Shown in pieces: positions 1 through 6,289 of a stretch of 6,294 nt of DNA. A model generated the notes under the pieces. That model did not search any database. It saw only the letters and a program-made list of their open reading frames with translations, and was not told where the DNA came from. A program made the position numbers and the translations under genes. How positions within the stretch are numbered: position 1 is the first letter of the stretch; every line of letters begins with the position of its first letter. This DNA comes from Candidatus Borrarchaeota archaeon. GTDB taxonomy: Archaea; Asgardarchaeota; Sifarchaeia; Borrarchaeales; Borrarchaeaceae. Where the stretch lies: the NCBI GenBank assembly GCA_016840645.1, contig JAEORY010000243.1, positions 1-6,294 of the forward strand, written 5' to 3'.

Positions 1-142
1 CACAGAATGCCAAGTGGACGGGCTATCGGGTATTTCTCGATAATCTGCGACACACAGCCAAATGTAAAACGAAAGTTTCTCCCCCAGTAGGGAGTTAGGA
101 GGACTCGCAGGAAGCCCCATCCGTCAGGGTGGGGTAGTTCAC
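1..142 (+). mobile_element. Right end of an IS200/IS605-type (TnpB-family) element, partial; probable omega-RNA 3' scaffold
   Basis: The last part of this segment has the layout of the right end of IS200/IS605/IS1341-type elements. A strong stem-loop pairs 115-122 (CCCCATCC) with 127-134 (GGGTGGGG) around a GTCA tetraloop, with one G-U pair, and is followed directly by TAGTTCAC ending at 142. It is preceded by a second hairpin, CTCCC 79-83 with GGGAG 90-94, and a weaker one, TATCG 24-28 with CGATA 38-42. In this family the tnpB 3' end and right end are transcribed as a structured guide RNA (omega-RNA) whose guide is the flanking DNA. The transposase body and left end would lie upstream of the window. 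Two + strand frames are open from the left edge, stopping at 88-90 and 96-98; either could be a TnpB C-terminus, but neither shows a motif I can assign. The exact boundary at 142 is inferred from the family pattern. Confidence 0.72.
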
Positions 143-159
143 TAAAATAGCAAATGATG

Positions 160-166
160 AAGGAGG
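160..166 (+). promoter_or_regulatory. Shine-Dalgarno site of copA
   Basis: AAGGAGG lies 9 bases before the ATG at 176, a near-perfect anti-16S match that supports this start. It sits 17 bases beyond the mobile-element end, so only about 33 bases of native leader remain. I see no TATA-like box between the element end and the start, so the copA promoter is either inside or upstream of the element. Confidence 0.85.
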
Positions 167-175
167 AAGAAGAAA

Positions 176-2635
176 ATGGCCACATCAACTAAGAGTTCTG
201 TGAAAAAGAATTCGAAGAAAATAAATCTAGGAATTACGGGGATGACATGCGCAACCTGTGCACTCACGAACGAGGAAGAGTTAGCGAATTTACCTGGCGT
301 AAAGAAGGCATCAGTTAACTTCAATTTGGAGAAAGCCCACATAGAATATGATCCAAGCAGAGTTGGACTTAAAGATTTTGTTAAAAAAATTGAAGATATC
401 GGCTATGGTGTAGTGACTAAAAAGGTTACGATTCCTATAGGAAACATGAGCTGTGCCTCATGTGTACAGACAATTGAAGAGGTCTTGAATGAATTAGATG
501 GTGTTAAATCTGCGAATGTTAACCTTGCTACTGAAAAAGCTACCGTGGAATTTATTCCAGCCATAATAACTTTAGATGAAGTAAAAAAAGCGATTACCGA
601 TATAGGATATCAGGTTCTAGAGCTTCCTGAAGATGCAATGGTAGATGCAGAGAAAGAAGCCCGAATGAAAGAAATTCGCACTCAGAAGCGACTTGTTATT
701 TTAGGTGCAATACTAAGTGGATTGATAATGGGTATAGCGATGCTTGTACCTGTTGAAGTGTTTGGAGAGGAATTTTTCAGAAATTTGTTATTTTTTACGC
801 TTGCAACGCCTGGCCAAGCGATTCTTGGATGGCAGTATTACATAAGGGCATTTAAACGCATATTACATCTTAAGACAAACATGGATACGCTAATAGCGAT
901 GGGAACGTCGGCAGCCTATGGTTTTAGCGTTGTAACGACATTTTGGTTGGGAGGCGCTGTTTACTTTGATTCAGCAATCATGATTTTGACTTTAATCACT
1001 CTAGGAAAGTATTTAGAGGCACAAGCCAAAGGAAGAACTTCCGAAGCTATTAGAAAATTGCTTGATCTACAAGCAAAAACAGCAATCGTTATCAGAGATG
1101 GAAAAGAAATCGAGATTCCAGTAGAGGATGTAGAAGTAGGTGATATAGTTATTGTAAAGCCTGGTGACAAGATTCCCGTTGATGGAATTGTTCAAGAAGG
1201 TCGTTCGAGTGTTGATGAATCAATGCTTACAGGAGAGTCACTTCCAGTTGAAAAGAATGTAGGCGATGAAGTTATTGGTGCAACACTTAACAAGCTTGGA
1301 ATGTTAAAATTCGAAGCGATGAAGGTAGGCAAAGATACAGCTTTGGCACAAATTATAAAAATCGTTGAAGAAGCACAAGGAACAAAAGCACCAATTCAAA
1401 GGCTCGCAGATTCTGTTGCGGGATATTTTGTTCCAGCAGTGATTCTGATAGCCTTTGTAACCTTTATACTTCAGTTCTTCTTCGGATTGTCGCAATTTAT
1501 TGGATTACCTATAGGTGGAGTCGGTATCTTCAGTTTTGCAATGTTGGCAATGGTAGCTGTATTGGTCATTGCATGTCCCTGCTCGTTAGGATTAGCAACA
1601 CCAACTGCAATTATGGTTGGTACGGGCAAAGGCGCTGAAAACGGTATCTTAATTAAAGGTGGCGAAAGCTTAGAACGAGCACATAAATTAAATGCTGTAA
1701 TCTTCGATAAAACAGGCACACTCACCAAAGGAGAACCAGCACTCACAGATATTGTCCCAATAGATGGATATGATAAAGTCAAACTTTTACAATATGCAGC
1801 TAGTATCGAGAAAGGATCGGAACATCCGCTAGGTGAAGCCATTGTTAAGGGTGCTGAAAAGGAAAATATCCAATTCATAGCTTCAAAAGACTTCGAAGCT
1901 ATTCCAGGTCACGGAGTTAAAGCAAAAGTGAATGATGATACCGTATTATTGGGTAATGAAAAACTTATGTTAGATAATGCCATAAACATAGATTTAATCA
2001 AAGATGAAGTTGAGAGATTACAAAGTGAAGGTAAGACCGCAATGATAACTGCAATAAATGGAACTATAGCAGGAATTTTAGCTGTTGCTGATACTCTGAA
2101 GGAATATTCTAAAGAAGCGGTTGAAAAACTTAAAAAAATGGATATAGAAGTCACTATGTTGACAGGAGATAATGAACGAACTGCTAATGCTATTGCAAAA
2201 CAGTTAGGTATCTCAAGAGTGTTTGCAGAAGTACTACCAGAAGATAAAGCTAATATGGTCAAAACACTACAAAACGAAGGAAAAATTGTCAGTATGGTTG
2301 GCGACGGCATTAATGACGCACCAGCTTTAGTTCAAGCAGACATTGGAATAGCCATCGGATCTGGAACAGATGTTGCGATTGAATCATCAGATATCACATT
2401 AATTGGAGATGACTTACGATATGTTGTAGCCGCAATAGCCGTAAGCAAGAAGACTATGTCGACAATTAGAAGGAATCTTTTCTGGGCGTTCTTTTATAAT
2501 ATAGTGGGGATTCCTATCGCAGCATTGGGCTTACTTTCGCCTATGATCGCTGCAGCTGCAATGGCGGCTTCTAGCGTGTCGGTAGTATCAAGTTCACTAT
2601 GGCTAAAAAGATTTCAGCCGATGCGTGTGATCTAA
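176..2635 (+). CDS. copA: Copper-exporting P1B-type ATPase CopA
   Basis: This membrane pump uses ATP to move Cu(I) out of the cytoplasm. At 819 residues it is full length for the family. Two heavy-metal-associated domains come first: about residues 16-80 with C25-A-T-C28, and 84-150 with C93-A-S-C96. Membrane helices lie near 173-194, 200-222, 236-280 (two), 416-437, 455-482 and 763-805 (two). The actuator domain carries TGES at 352-355. The ion-site motif is C467-P-C469, followed by S where A is usual. The phosphorylation site is D511 in DKTGT, the nucleotide-binding HP pair is 550-551, and GDGIND spans 709-714. Y774-N775 and M796-x-x-S799-S800 in the last two helices are the Cu(I)-selective P1B-1 signature. 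The start is fixed by the strong ribosome site. In the first metal-binding domain the segment after CxxC (ALTNEEEL) has an Asn where a hydrophobic residue is usual. The YHS gene follows and probably shares its role. Silver could also be transported. Confidence 0.97.
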   Translation: MATSTKSSVKKNSKKINLGITGMTCATCALTNEEELANLPGVKKASVNFNLEKAHIEYDPSRVGLKDFVKKIEDIGYGVVTKKVTIPIGNMSCASCVQTIEEVLNELDGVKSANVNLATEKATVEFIPAIITLDEVKKAITDIGYQVLELPEDAMVDAEKEARMKEIRTQKRLVILGAILSGLIMGIAMLVPVEVFGEEFFRNLLFFTLATPGQAILGWQYYIRAFKRILHLKTNMDTLIAMGTSAAYGFSVVTTFWLGGAVYFDSAIMILTLITLGKYLEAQAKGRTSEAIRKLLDLQAKTAIVIRDGKEIEIPVEDVEVGDIVIVKPGDKIPVDGIVQEGRSSVDESMLTGESLPVEKNVGDEVIGATLNKLGMLKFEAMKVGKDTALAQIIKIVEEAQGTKAPIQRLADSVAGYFVPAVILIAFVTFILQFFFGLSQFIGLPIGGVGIFSFAMLAMVAVLVIACPCSLGLATPTAIMVGTGKGAENGILIKGGESLERAHKLNAVIFDKTGTLTKGEPALTDIVPIDGYDKVKLLQYAASIEKGSEHPLGEAIVKGAEKENIQFIASKDFEAIPGHGVKAKVNDDTVLLGNEKLMLDNAINIDLIKDEVERLQSEGKTAMITAINGTIAGILAVADTLKEYSKEAVEKLKKMDIEVTMLTGDNERTANAIAKQLGISRVFAEVLPEDKANMVKTLQNEGKIVSMVGDGINDAPALVQADIGIAIGSGTDVAIESSDITLIGDDLRYVVAAIAVSKKTMSTIRRNLFWAFFYNIVGIPIAALGLLSPMIAAAAMAASSVSVVSSSLWLKRFQPMRVI

Positions 2636-2651
2636 TCCCCATTCTTTTTGT

Positions 2652-2674
2652 TTTTGTTTTAAACAAAATTTTTT
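2652..2674 (+). terminator. AT-rich hairpin plus T6 tract after copA
   Basis: TTTTGTTT at 2652-2659 is exactly complementary to AAACAAAA at 2661-2668, leaving almost no loop, so the real stem would be shorter. It runs directly into six T residues at 2669-2674. T-rich sequence also precedes it from 2643. Oligo-T tracts suffice for termination in archaea, so this likely ends copA transcription, at least partly. Confidence 0.5.
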
Positions 2675-2680
2675 ATACTA
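2668..2680 (+). promoter_or_regulatory. Candidate TATA box for the YHS gene
   Basis: The tract ending TTTTATACTA resembles an archaeal TATA box. Its centre is about 45 bases before the TTG start at 2722. An initiation point some 25 bases downstream would fall near 2700, leaving room for the ribosome site at 2707-2714. It overlaps the T tract assigned as the copA terminator, so the two readings compete or coexist. The composition is AT-rich throughout, which makes chance matches common. Confidence 0.3.
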
Positions 2681-2706
2681 GATGAATAAATAAAATTGAA
2701 TACTTC

Positions 2707-2714
2707 AAGGAGGT
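2707..2714 (+). promoter_or_regulatory. Shine-Dalgarno site that fixes the TTG start of the YHS gene
   Basis: AAGGAGGT is a full anti-16S match, 7 bases before the TTG at 2722. An in-frame TGA at 2719-2721 lies immediately upstream, so translation cannot begin earlier. The next in-frame ATG (2746) falls after the first cysteine of the domain. The site therefore decides the start. Confidence 0.88.
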
Positions 2715-2721
2715 CATTTGA

Positions 2722-2880
2722 TTGGCTAAGGATCTAATCTGTGGTATGGATGTTGACGAAAAAACAGCCGAAGGTAAAGGATTAGTCACGGAATATAAAG
2801 GTCAAAAATATTATTTCTGCGCGCCTGGCTGCAAATTTCGTTTCGAAAAAGATCCTGAAAAGTATATTTCAGATCAATAA
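2722..2880 (+). CDS. Small YHS-domain metal-binding protein (52 aa, TTG start)
   Basis: This short gene begins with TTG and encodes a protein that is almost entirely one YHS domain. The pattern is visible from end to end: I-C7-G-M near the N-terminus, then Y30-Y-F-C33-A-P-G-C37 and F41-E-K-D-P-E-K-Y48. The three cysteines C7, C33 and C37 are the expected metal ligands. YHS domains are related to TRASH domains and commonly occur beside, or fused to, copper- and heavy-metal-transporting ATPases. There is no signal peptide or membrane segment, so the protein should be cytoplasmic. It follows copA by 86 bases. The likely role, inferred from family and neighbour, is a copper-binding chaperone or sensor partner of CopA. 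It has no DNA-binding domain, so it is not a TRASH-type regulator by itself. Confidence 0.9.
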   Translation: MAKDLICGMDVDEKTAEGKGLVTEYKGQKYYFCAPGCKFRFEKDPEKYISDQ

Positions 2881-2905
2881 TGTCATACGTACTATCTTAA
2901 TAAGT

Positions 2906-2980
2906 GCCGGGGTGACGGAGAGGTGACGTGACGGTCTGCAAAACCGTTTTATGGGGGTTCGAATCCCTCCCCCGGCACCA
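2906..2980 (+). tRNA. tRNA-Cys (GCA), CCA encoded
   Basis: The cloverleaf can be folded by hand. The acceptor stem GCCGGGG (2906-2912) pairs with CCCCGGC (2970-2976). The anticodon stem ACGGT (2931-2935) pairs with ACCGT (2943-2947) around loop CTGCAAA, with anticodon GCA at 2938-2940. The T stem GGGGG (2953-2957) pairs with CCCTC (2965-2969) with one G-U pair and loop TTCGAAT. The D stem is weak: A-T, C-G and G-C pairs plus a G-A mismatch, with GG at 2922-2923 in the loop. CCA is encoded at 2978-2980. The discriminator is A (2977), whereas tRNA-Cys normally has U73. The flanking G2904 and T2905 could also pair with C2978 and A2977, extending the stem to nine pairs in the precursor. No intron is present. 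It delivers cysteine at UGC and UGU codons and is the substrate type of the CysRS encoded downstream. Confidence 0.93.
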
Positions 2981-2997
2981 TTCTTATATCAAACCTA

Positions 2998-3003
2998 TTT
3001 TTT
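2998..3003 (+). terminator. Oligo-T terminator after tRNA-Cys
   Basis: A run of six T residues lies 17 bases after the tRNA 3' end, with no GC-rich hairpin before it. This is the usual form of an archaeal tRNA terminator. Confidence 0.45.
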
Positions 3004-3020
3004 CCATTGCATTGCAGGGT

Positions 3021-3083
3021 TTTAAACAACTTAAAGTTTTTAGATTAAAGATATCATCATTATTAATTATTAAAAAGGAAAGG
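3021..3083 (+). promoter_or_regulatory. Upstream region of the DUF364 pair: probable promoter and ribosome site
   Basis: This AT-rich stretch separates the tRNA terminator from the first DUF364 gene. GTTTTTAGATT at 3036-3046 is the best-placed TATA-like tract, but it is a weak match. A short inverted repeat, AACTT (3028-3032) and AAGTT (3034-3038), overlaps it and could be an operator or chance. The ribosome site GGAAAGG at 3077-3083 is 5 bases before the ATG at 3089. Confidence 0.3.
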
Positions 3084-3088
3084 ATGTC

Positions 3089-3883
3089 ATGTCAACTTTT
3101 TTGAAAAAAACGAGAGCAGTACTAGAGTCAAAGTTCAAAGGAATCCATATTCCTGATACTCGTGAAGTCCTCATAGGAAGAATCTATCAGGCGGTATTAC
3201 TTGAAGGAGCTATGGGTGTTGGATATGCACCGAGAAATGCAACAACTACATGTACTGTCTTCAAGAAACCAGGAGAATTATATCAAACATCTTCAACGGA
3301 ATTAGCTGACATGGTCCTTTCTGACGAACCTCTCGAAAAGGCAGTCGGTCTAGCTACCGTTAATGCTCTAAGCCAGTTAATAATTGCATCCAGACCTGAA
3401 GAGTACAACAGGTATACAGACCTAGATACACTCAAATATATTCCATTGAGTAAAGACTTAAGAGTTGGAATGGTCGGTAGGATAGGTCCTTTCATTAATT
3501 TTTTAGCAAAGAACTCTGCAGGTGTTACTATCATAGATGATAATCCTGCTTTTTCAGAAGGTCTTCTTGGAAAAGGTGTGAAACTTTCTCGAAAAATCGA
3601 GGATATTGAGGACTCTGATATCTTAATCATTACAGGGTCAACAACAATAGAACATTCACTCGAAGAACCTCTAAAGGTAGCGTCCAACGCTGTGTTCCGA
3701 ATGGTTGTAGGTCCTACAGCATCATTTATCCCTGATCACGCTTTCGAACTAGGGATAGATGCAGTAAGCGGTATGACTTTTATAGATATAGAAAAAGCAT
3801 TTAGAACTATTATGGAAGGTGGCGGAACAAGAAATTTCTCTAAATATGCAGAGAAATACACAATAACCGTTAAAGAACTCTAA
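3089..3883 (+). CDS. DUF364 (PF04016) family protein, paralogue 1
   Basis: This 264-residue soluble protein has the two-part layout of the family. The N-terminal half is an enolase-N-like DUF4213 domain (about residues 10-115, including GVGYAP and an ELAD-GLATVNAL stretch). The C-terminal Rossmann-like DUF364 half includes VGMVGRIGP at 126-134, an acidic IIDD segment after the next strand, TGSTTIEHS from about 182, and VVGP ending at G208-P209. A structure of a bacterial member showed these folds joining around a cleft, leading to the proposal of heavy-metal chelation; no reaction is established. There is no signal peptide or membrane helix. Spacing is 43 bases to a second family member, so they are probably co-transcribed. 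The ATG is supported by GGAAAGG upstream. The family assignment is firm; the function is not known. Confidence 0.92.
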   Translation: MSTFLKKTRAVLESKFKGIHIPDTREVLIGRIYQAVLLEGAMGVGYAPRNATTTCTVFKKPGELYQTSSTELADMVLSDEPLEKAVGLATVNALSQLIIASRPEEYNRYTDLDTLKYIPLSKDLRVGMVGRIGPFINFLAKNSAGVTIIDDNPAFSEGLLGKGVKLSRKIEDIEDSDILIITGSTTIEHSLEEPLKVASNAVFRMVVGPTASFIPDHAFELGIDAVSGMTFIDIEKAFRTIMEGGGTRNFSKYAEKYTITVKEL

Positions 3884-3913
3884 AACTGTCATTCTTAATG
3901 TAATCTACGTGTT

Positions 3914-3920
3914 AGAAGGT
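3914..3920 (+). promoter_or_regulatory. Ribosome site that selects a TTG start for the second DUF364 gene
   Basis: AGAAGGT ends six bases before the in-frame TTG at 3927, a good spacing. For the in-frame ATG at 3921 the same site would touch the start codon, and the GTG at 3909 lies upstream of it with no ribosome site of its own. TTG initiation also occurs in the YHS gene of this window. Confidence 0.6.
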
Positions 3921-3926
3921 ATGTGC

Positions 3927-4760
3927 TTGGTTAGTGATATCTTAAAAGAATGCTATAAGATTTTAACAGAATATCATGGCGAGGATCCTCCAAAATTGAA
4001 AACCATTTCCCGAGGATTTAGTTTTATTGGGATCCAACTAACAGATATGACTTCAGGTATTGCTTCTGCCGAACGAGACTGGCCTCACGAATTTCCAGTT
4101 TTTTTGAAAAAAAATGACAAAGACCTCCCCTCTGTGTATGCATTAGCAAAACTGGCATATGAAGGAAAAGGAATGGAGGTATGTTATGGACTCGCTGTAA
4201 TGAGTGCTCTAACAACAAGTATGTTAAAAAACTCCGATAAATATGAAATAATTGAAGATGCTGAAATAATCGATATATGGAAAGATAAGTTTCTCCCTGA
4301 AGAGGATATTGTAGCTATAGTAGGAGCTATGCCTCTCTTTTCACGTCTTAAACCCTATTGCTTTCGTATTTTATTATTGGACATGCATGCCGATCGTTAT
4401 CCAGTTCCTGAAGATGTAGAGTTAGTAGATTCTGTTGAGGGTCTTACCGAAGCTGACGTATTAATCGCGACTGGGAGTTCATTGATCTACCATAGTACAG
4501 AAGAACTTATAGAAAAAACTCCAAAAGCGAGGCTTAAGGCAGTGATCGGTCCATCTGTGACACTTCCTCCCGAGCCGTTCTGGAAAAGAGGAGTCCAATT
4601 TGTCGGTGGAGCGATGATCGAGGATGAAAGATTTATTCAAGCCTTGGTCGCTGAAAATATGATGGATAACTGGGAGACTTTTTTGAAGAGACGAAAAAAA
4701 CTAAAGGTAGGTTTTGGCAAAGATACTGGATTTAGAAAAATCGGTTTTCTGAAATCCTAA
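3927..4760 (+). CDS. DUF364 (PF04016) family protein, paralogue 2
   Basis: This is a diverged second copy of the preceding gene, 277 residues from the preferred TTG start. Alternative starts are ATG 3921 (279 aa) and GTG 3909 (283 aa). The Rossmann-like half is clear: VAIVGAMP at 129-136, TGSSLIYHS from about 182, and VIGP ending at G208-P209. With this start the GS and GP motifs carry the same residue numbers as in paralogue 1 (183-184 and 208-209), which supports homology along the length. The N-terminal half keeps a recognisable GLAVMSALTTS segment but otherwise differs strongly. The C-terminus adds a basic tail from about residue 253 (LKRRKKLK) absent from paralogue 1. It is presumably cytoplasmic. 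The two may form a heteromer or have split tasks; that is inference. The function is unknown beyond the heavy-metal chelation proposal for the family. Confidence 0.9.
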   Translation: MVSDILKECYKILTEYHGEDPPKLKTISRGFSFIGIQLTDMTSGIASAERDWPHEFPVFLKKNDKDLPSVYALAKLAYEGKGMEVCYGLAVMSALTTSMLKNSDKYEIIEDAEIIDIWKDKFLPEEDIVAIVGAMPLFSRLKPYCFRILLLDMHADRYPVPEDVELVDSVEGLTEADVLIATGSSLIYHSTEELIEKTPKARLKAVIGPSVTLPPEPFWKRGVQFVGGAMIEDERFIQALVAENMMDNWETFLKRRKKLKVGFGKDTGFRKIGFLKS

Positions 4761-4780
4761 ATTGTTATGTTAAGAACTAA

Positions 4781-4811
4781 TGTTTTTTAATATCAAAAGC
4801 TGTTTTATAAT
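4781..4811 (+). promoter_or_regulatory. T6 tract and TATA-like boxes between the DUF364 pair and cysS
   Basis: The 72-base spacer before cysS holds a T6 run (4783-4788) continuing into TTAATATC, and a second AT box, TTTTATAAT (4803-4811). The first could end the DUF364 transcript or be a TATA box giving initiation near 4815. The second would give an almost leaderless transcript. A separate promoter for cysS is therefore plausible but not proven. Confidence 0.3.
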
Positions 4812-4832
4812 TCGCTCGATTGGTGATAACAA

Positions 4833-6236
4833 ATGACTATTAATGTTTATAACACACTAGGTCGTAAGGTAGAAGAATTTCAACCTATTTCTGAGGAAGA
4901 AGTCAAAATATACGTGTGCGGTCCAACCGTGTATGACTATCCGCATTTGGGTCATGGCAGGACATATTTAGCTTTTGACATGATTATCCGTTATCTTAAA
5001 TATAAAGGGTTTAATGTTAAGACTATTATCAATATCACAAATATTGACGATAAAATAATTAAACGCGCCAAGAAGAATAACGAAGATCCTCAGGAACTAG
5101 CTGATCGATTTGAACAGATTTATTATGAGGACATGGACGCATTAGGAATTGAAAAAGCAGATTTCTATCCGAGAGTATCGGATACTATCCCTGAGATTAT
5201 TGAATTTATATCAACCCTTATCAAGAAAGGAAATGCCTATAAATCCAATGGTGACGTTTATTTCGATGTTTCGACTGTTGAAGAGTTTGGTCAACTCTCA
5301 GGACAGAAATTAGAAGAAATGAGATCTGGAGCAAGAGTAGCAATAAGAGAAGGAAAGCGAAATCCCTATGATTTTGCACTTTGGAAAAACTCAGAGGAAG
5401 GAGATCCTTATTGGGACTCTCCGTGGGGTCGGGGGCGCCCTGGATGGCATATTGAATGTTCAGCAATGAGTATGAAATATCTAGGGTCACAACTCGATGT
5501 TCACAGTGGCGCTAGAGATTTAATATTTCCGCACCACGAAAACGAGATAATGCAATCTGAAGCTTATACTGGCAAGAAACCCTTTGTTAAATACTGGATA
5601 CACACGGGCTTCTTGACAATTGATGGCGAAAAAATGTCGAAATCGCTTGGAAATTTCATAACAATTCGCCAATTACTCGAAAAGTTTGACCCCGACGCAT
5701 TTCGTTTATTTGTTGCATCAACTCATTATCGGAATCCAATTGATTATAGTGAGGAATCTATGAATCAAGCGGAACAAAATCTAGAGCGTATTTATAATGC
5801 AAAACGCTTGTTAAAAAATGCAATTGCCTCAAATCAGTTGAATGGAGCAAAAAATGAATTCTTAGATGAAATATCAAAAATTAGACAAGAATTCTTCAAT
5901 TCAATGGATTATGACTTCAATACTGCTCAAGCGCTTGCACAATATTTTGAACTGATAAAATTAGCGAATCTAGCGATTACTCAAAATGAAGACAAACAGA
6001 TACTGCAGACATTTTTGGATACGATTGATGAACTTGGACGAATATTTGGTCTATTTCAGAAAGAACGTAAGGAAAAAGAGATTCCCGAACAAGTTAAAAA
6101 CTTGGTTGCGTCACGGGAAGAGGCAAGAAAACAAAAAGACTGGAAAAAATCAGACGAACTTCGAGATAAAATCAAAGAAATGGGCTATAGACTTAGAGAT
6201 TATCCTGATAGAACAGATGTCTTTCCCTTAGAGTAA
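4833..6236 (+). CDS. cysS: Cysteinyl-tRNA synthetase
   Basis: This cytoplasmic class I enzyme activates cysteine with ATP and loads it on tRNA-Cys. The 467-residue length is normal. The catalytic Rossmann domain contains C29-G-P-T-V-Y-D, the HIGH motif as H38-L-G-H41, and K267-M-S-K-S271. The zinc ligands that select cysteine thiolate are all present: C29, C209 (in WHIECS), H234 and E238 (in HHENE). The C-terminal part, from about residue 315, is the helical anticodon-binding region and ends with the typical SDELRDKIKEMGY segment near 445-457. The ATG follows a modest ribosome site, GGTGAT, at 4822-4827. A cognate tRNA-Cys gene lies 1.85 kb upstream on the same strand. That tRNA has A73 rather than the U73 that CysRS normally recognises, so this enzyme's acceptor-end recognition may be worth comparing. 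No truncation or frameshift is seen. Confidence 0.98.
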   Translation: MTINVYNTLGRKVEEFQPISEEEVKIYVCGPTVYDYPHLGHGRTYLAFDMIIRYLKYKGFNVKTIINITNIDDKIIKRAKKNNEDPQELADRFEQIYYEDMDALGIEKADFYPRVSDTIPEIIEFISTLIKKGNAYKSNGDVYFDVSTVEEFGQLSGQKLEEMRSGARVAIREGKRNPYDFALWKNSEEGDPYWDSPWGRGRPGWHIECSAMSMKYLGSQLDVHSGARDLIFPHHENEIMQSEAYTGKKPFVKYWIHTGFLTIDGEKMSKSLGNFITIRQLLEKFDPDAFRLFVASTHYRNPIDYSEESMNQAEQNLERIYNAKRLLKNAIASNQLNGAKNEFLDEISKIRQEFFNSMDYDFNTAQALAQYFELIKLANLAITQNEDKQILQTFLDTIDELGRIFGLFQKERKEKEIPEQVKNLVASREEARKQKDWKKSDELRDKIKEMGYRLRDYPDRTDVFPLE

Positions 6237-6244
6237 ATGTAGCC

Positions 6245-6289
6245 TTTTTCTAGGTTGCCTTGAAAGCACTTCCAAAAAGACGCATTTTT
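6245..6289 (+). terminator. Oligo-T tracts after cysS
   Basis: T5 runs lie at 6245-6249 and 6285-6289. The second can pair weakly with AAAAA at 6274-6278 across a short loop. These are likely archaeal-style termination sites for cysS. No start of a further gene is visible before the window ends. Confidence 0.35.

Noticed and set aside
1..98. Two open + strand frames from the left edge (stops at 88-90 and 96-98) as a TnpB C-terminus
   Set aside because: Both are open over about 30 codons and neither shows the zinc finger or RuvC motifs, so the correct frame cannot be chosen. Covered under the mobile-element entry instead of being called as a CDS.
1471..1878. Minus-strand open frame of 135 codons inside copA
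   Set aside because: It lies entirely antisense to the conserved CPC and DKTGT region of copA; a shadow of the real gene with low-complexity composition.
1909..2310. Minus-strand open frame of 133 codons inside copA
   Set aside because: Antisense to the nucleotide-binding and hinge region of copA, with no ribosome site and no recognisable domain.
2957..2980. tRNA 3' end as an integration attachment site
   Set aside because: I found no second copy of the tRNA 3' sequence in the window and no integrase gene nearby.
3005..3016. Short tandem repeat CATTG-CATTG-CA between the tRNA and the first DUF364 gene
   Set aside because: Only two copies of five bases; consistent with chance, and no matching copy was seen elsewhere in the window.
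3283..3687. Minus-strand open frame inside the first DUF364 gene
   Set aside because: Antisense to a conserved domain, with no family resemblance.
5986..6231. Second + strand frame overlapping the cysS 3' end
   Set aside because: Out of frame with the conserved CysRS C-terminus, no ribosome site, and a composition explained by frame-shifted reading of a lysine-rich region.
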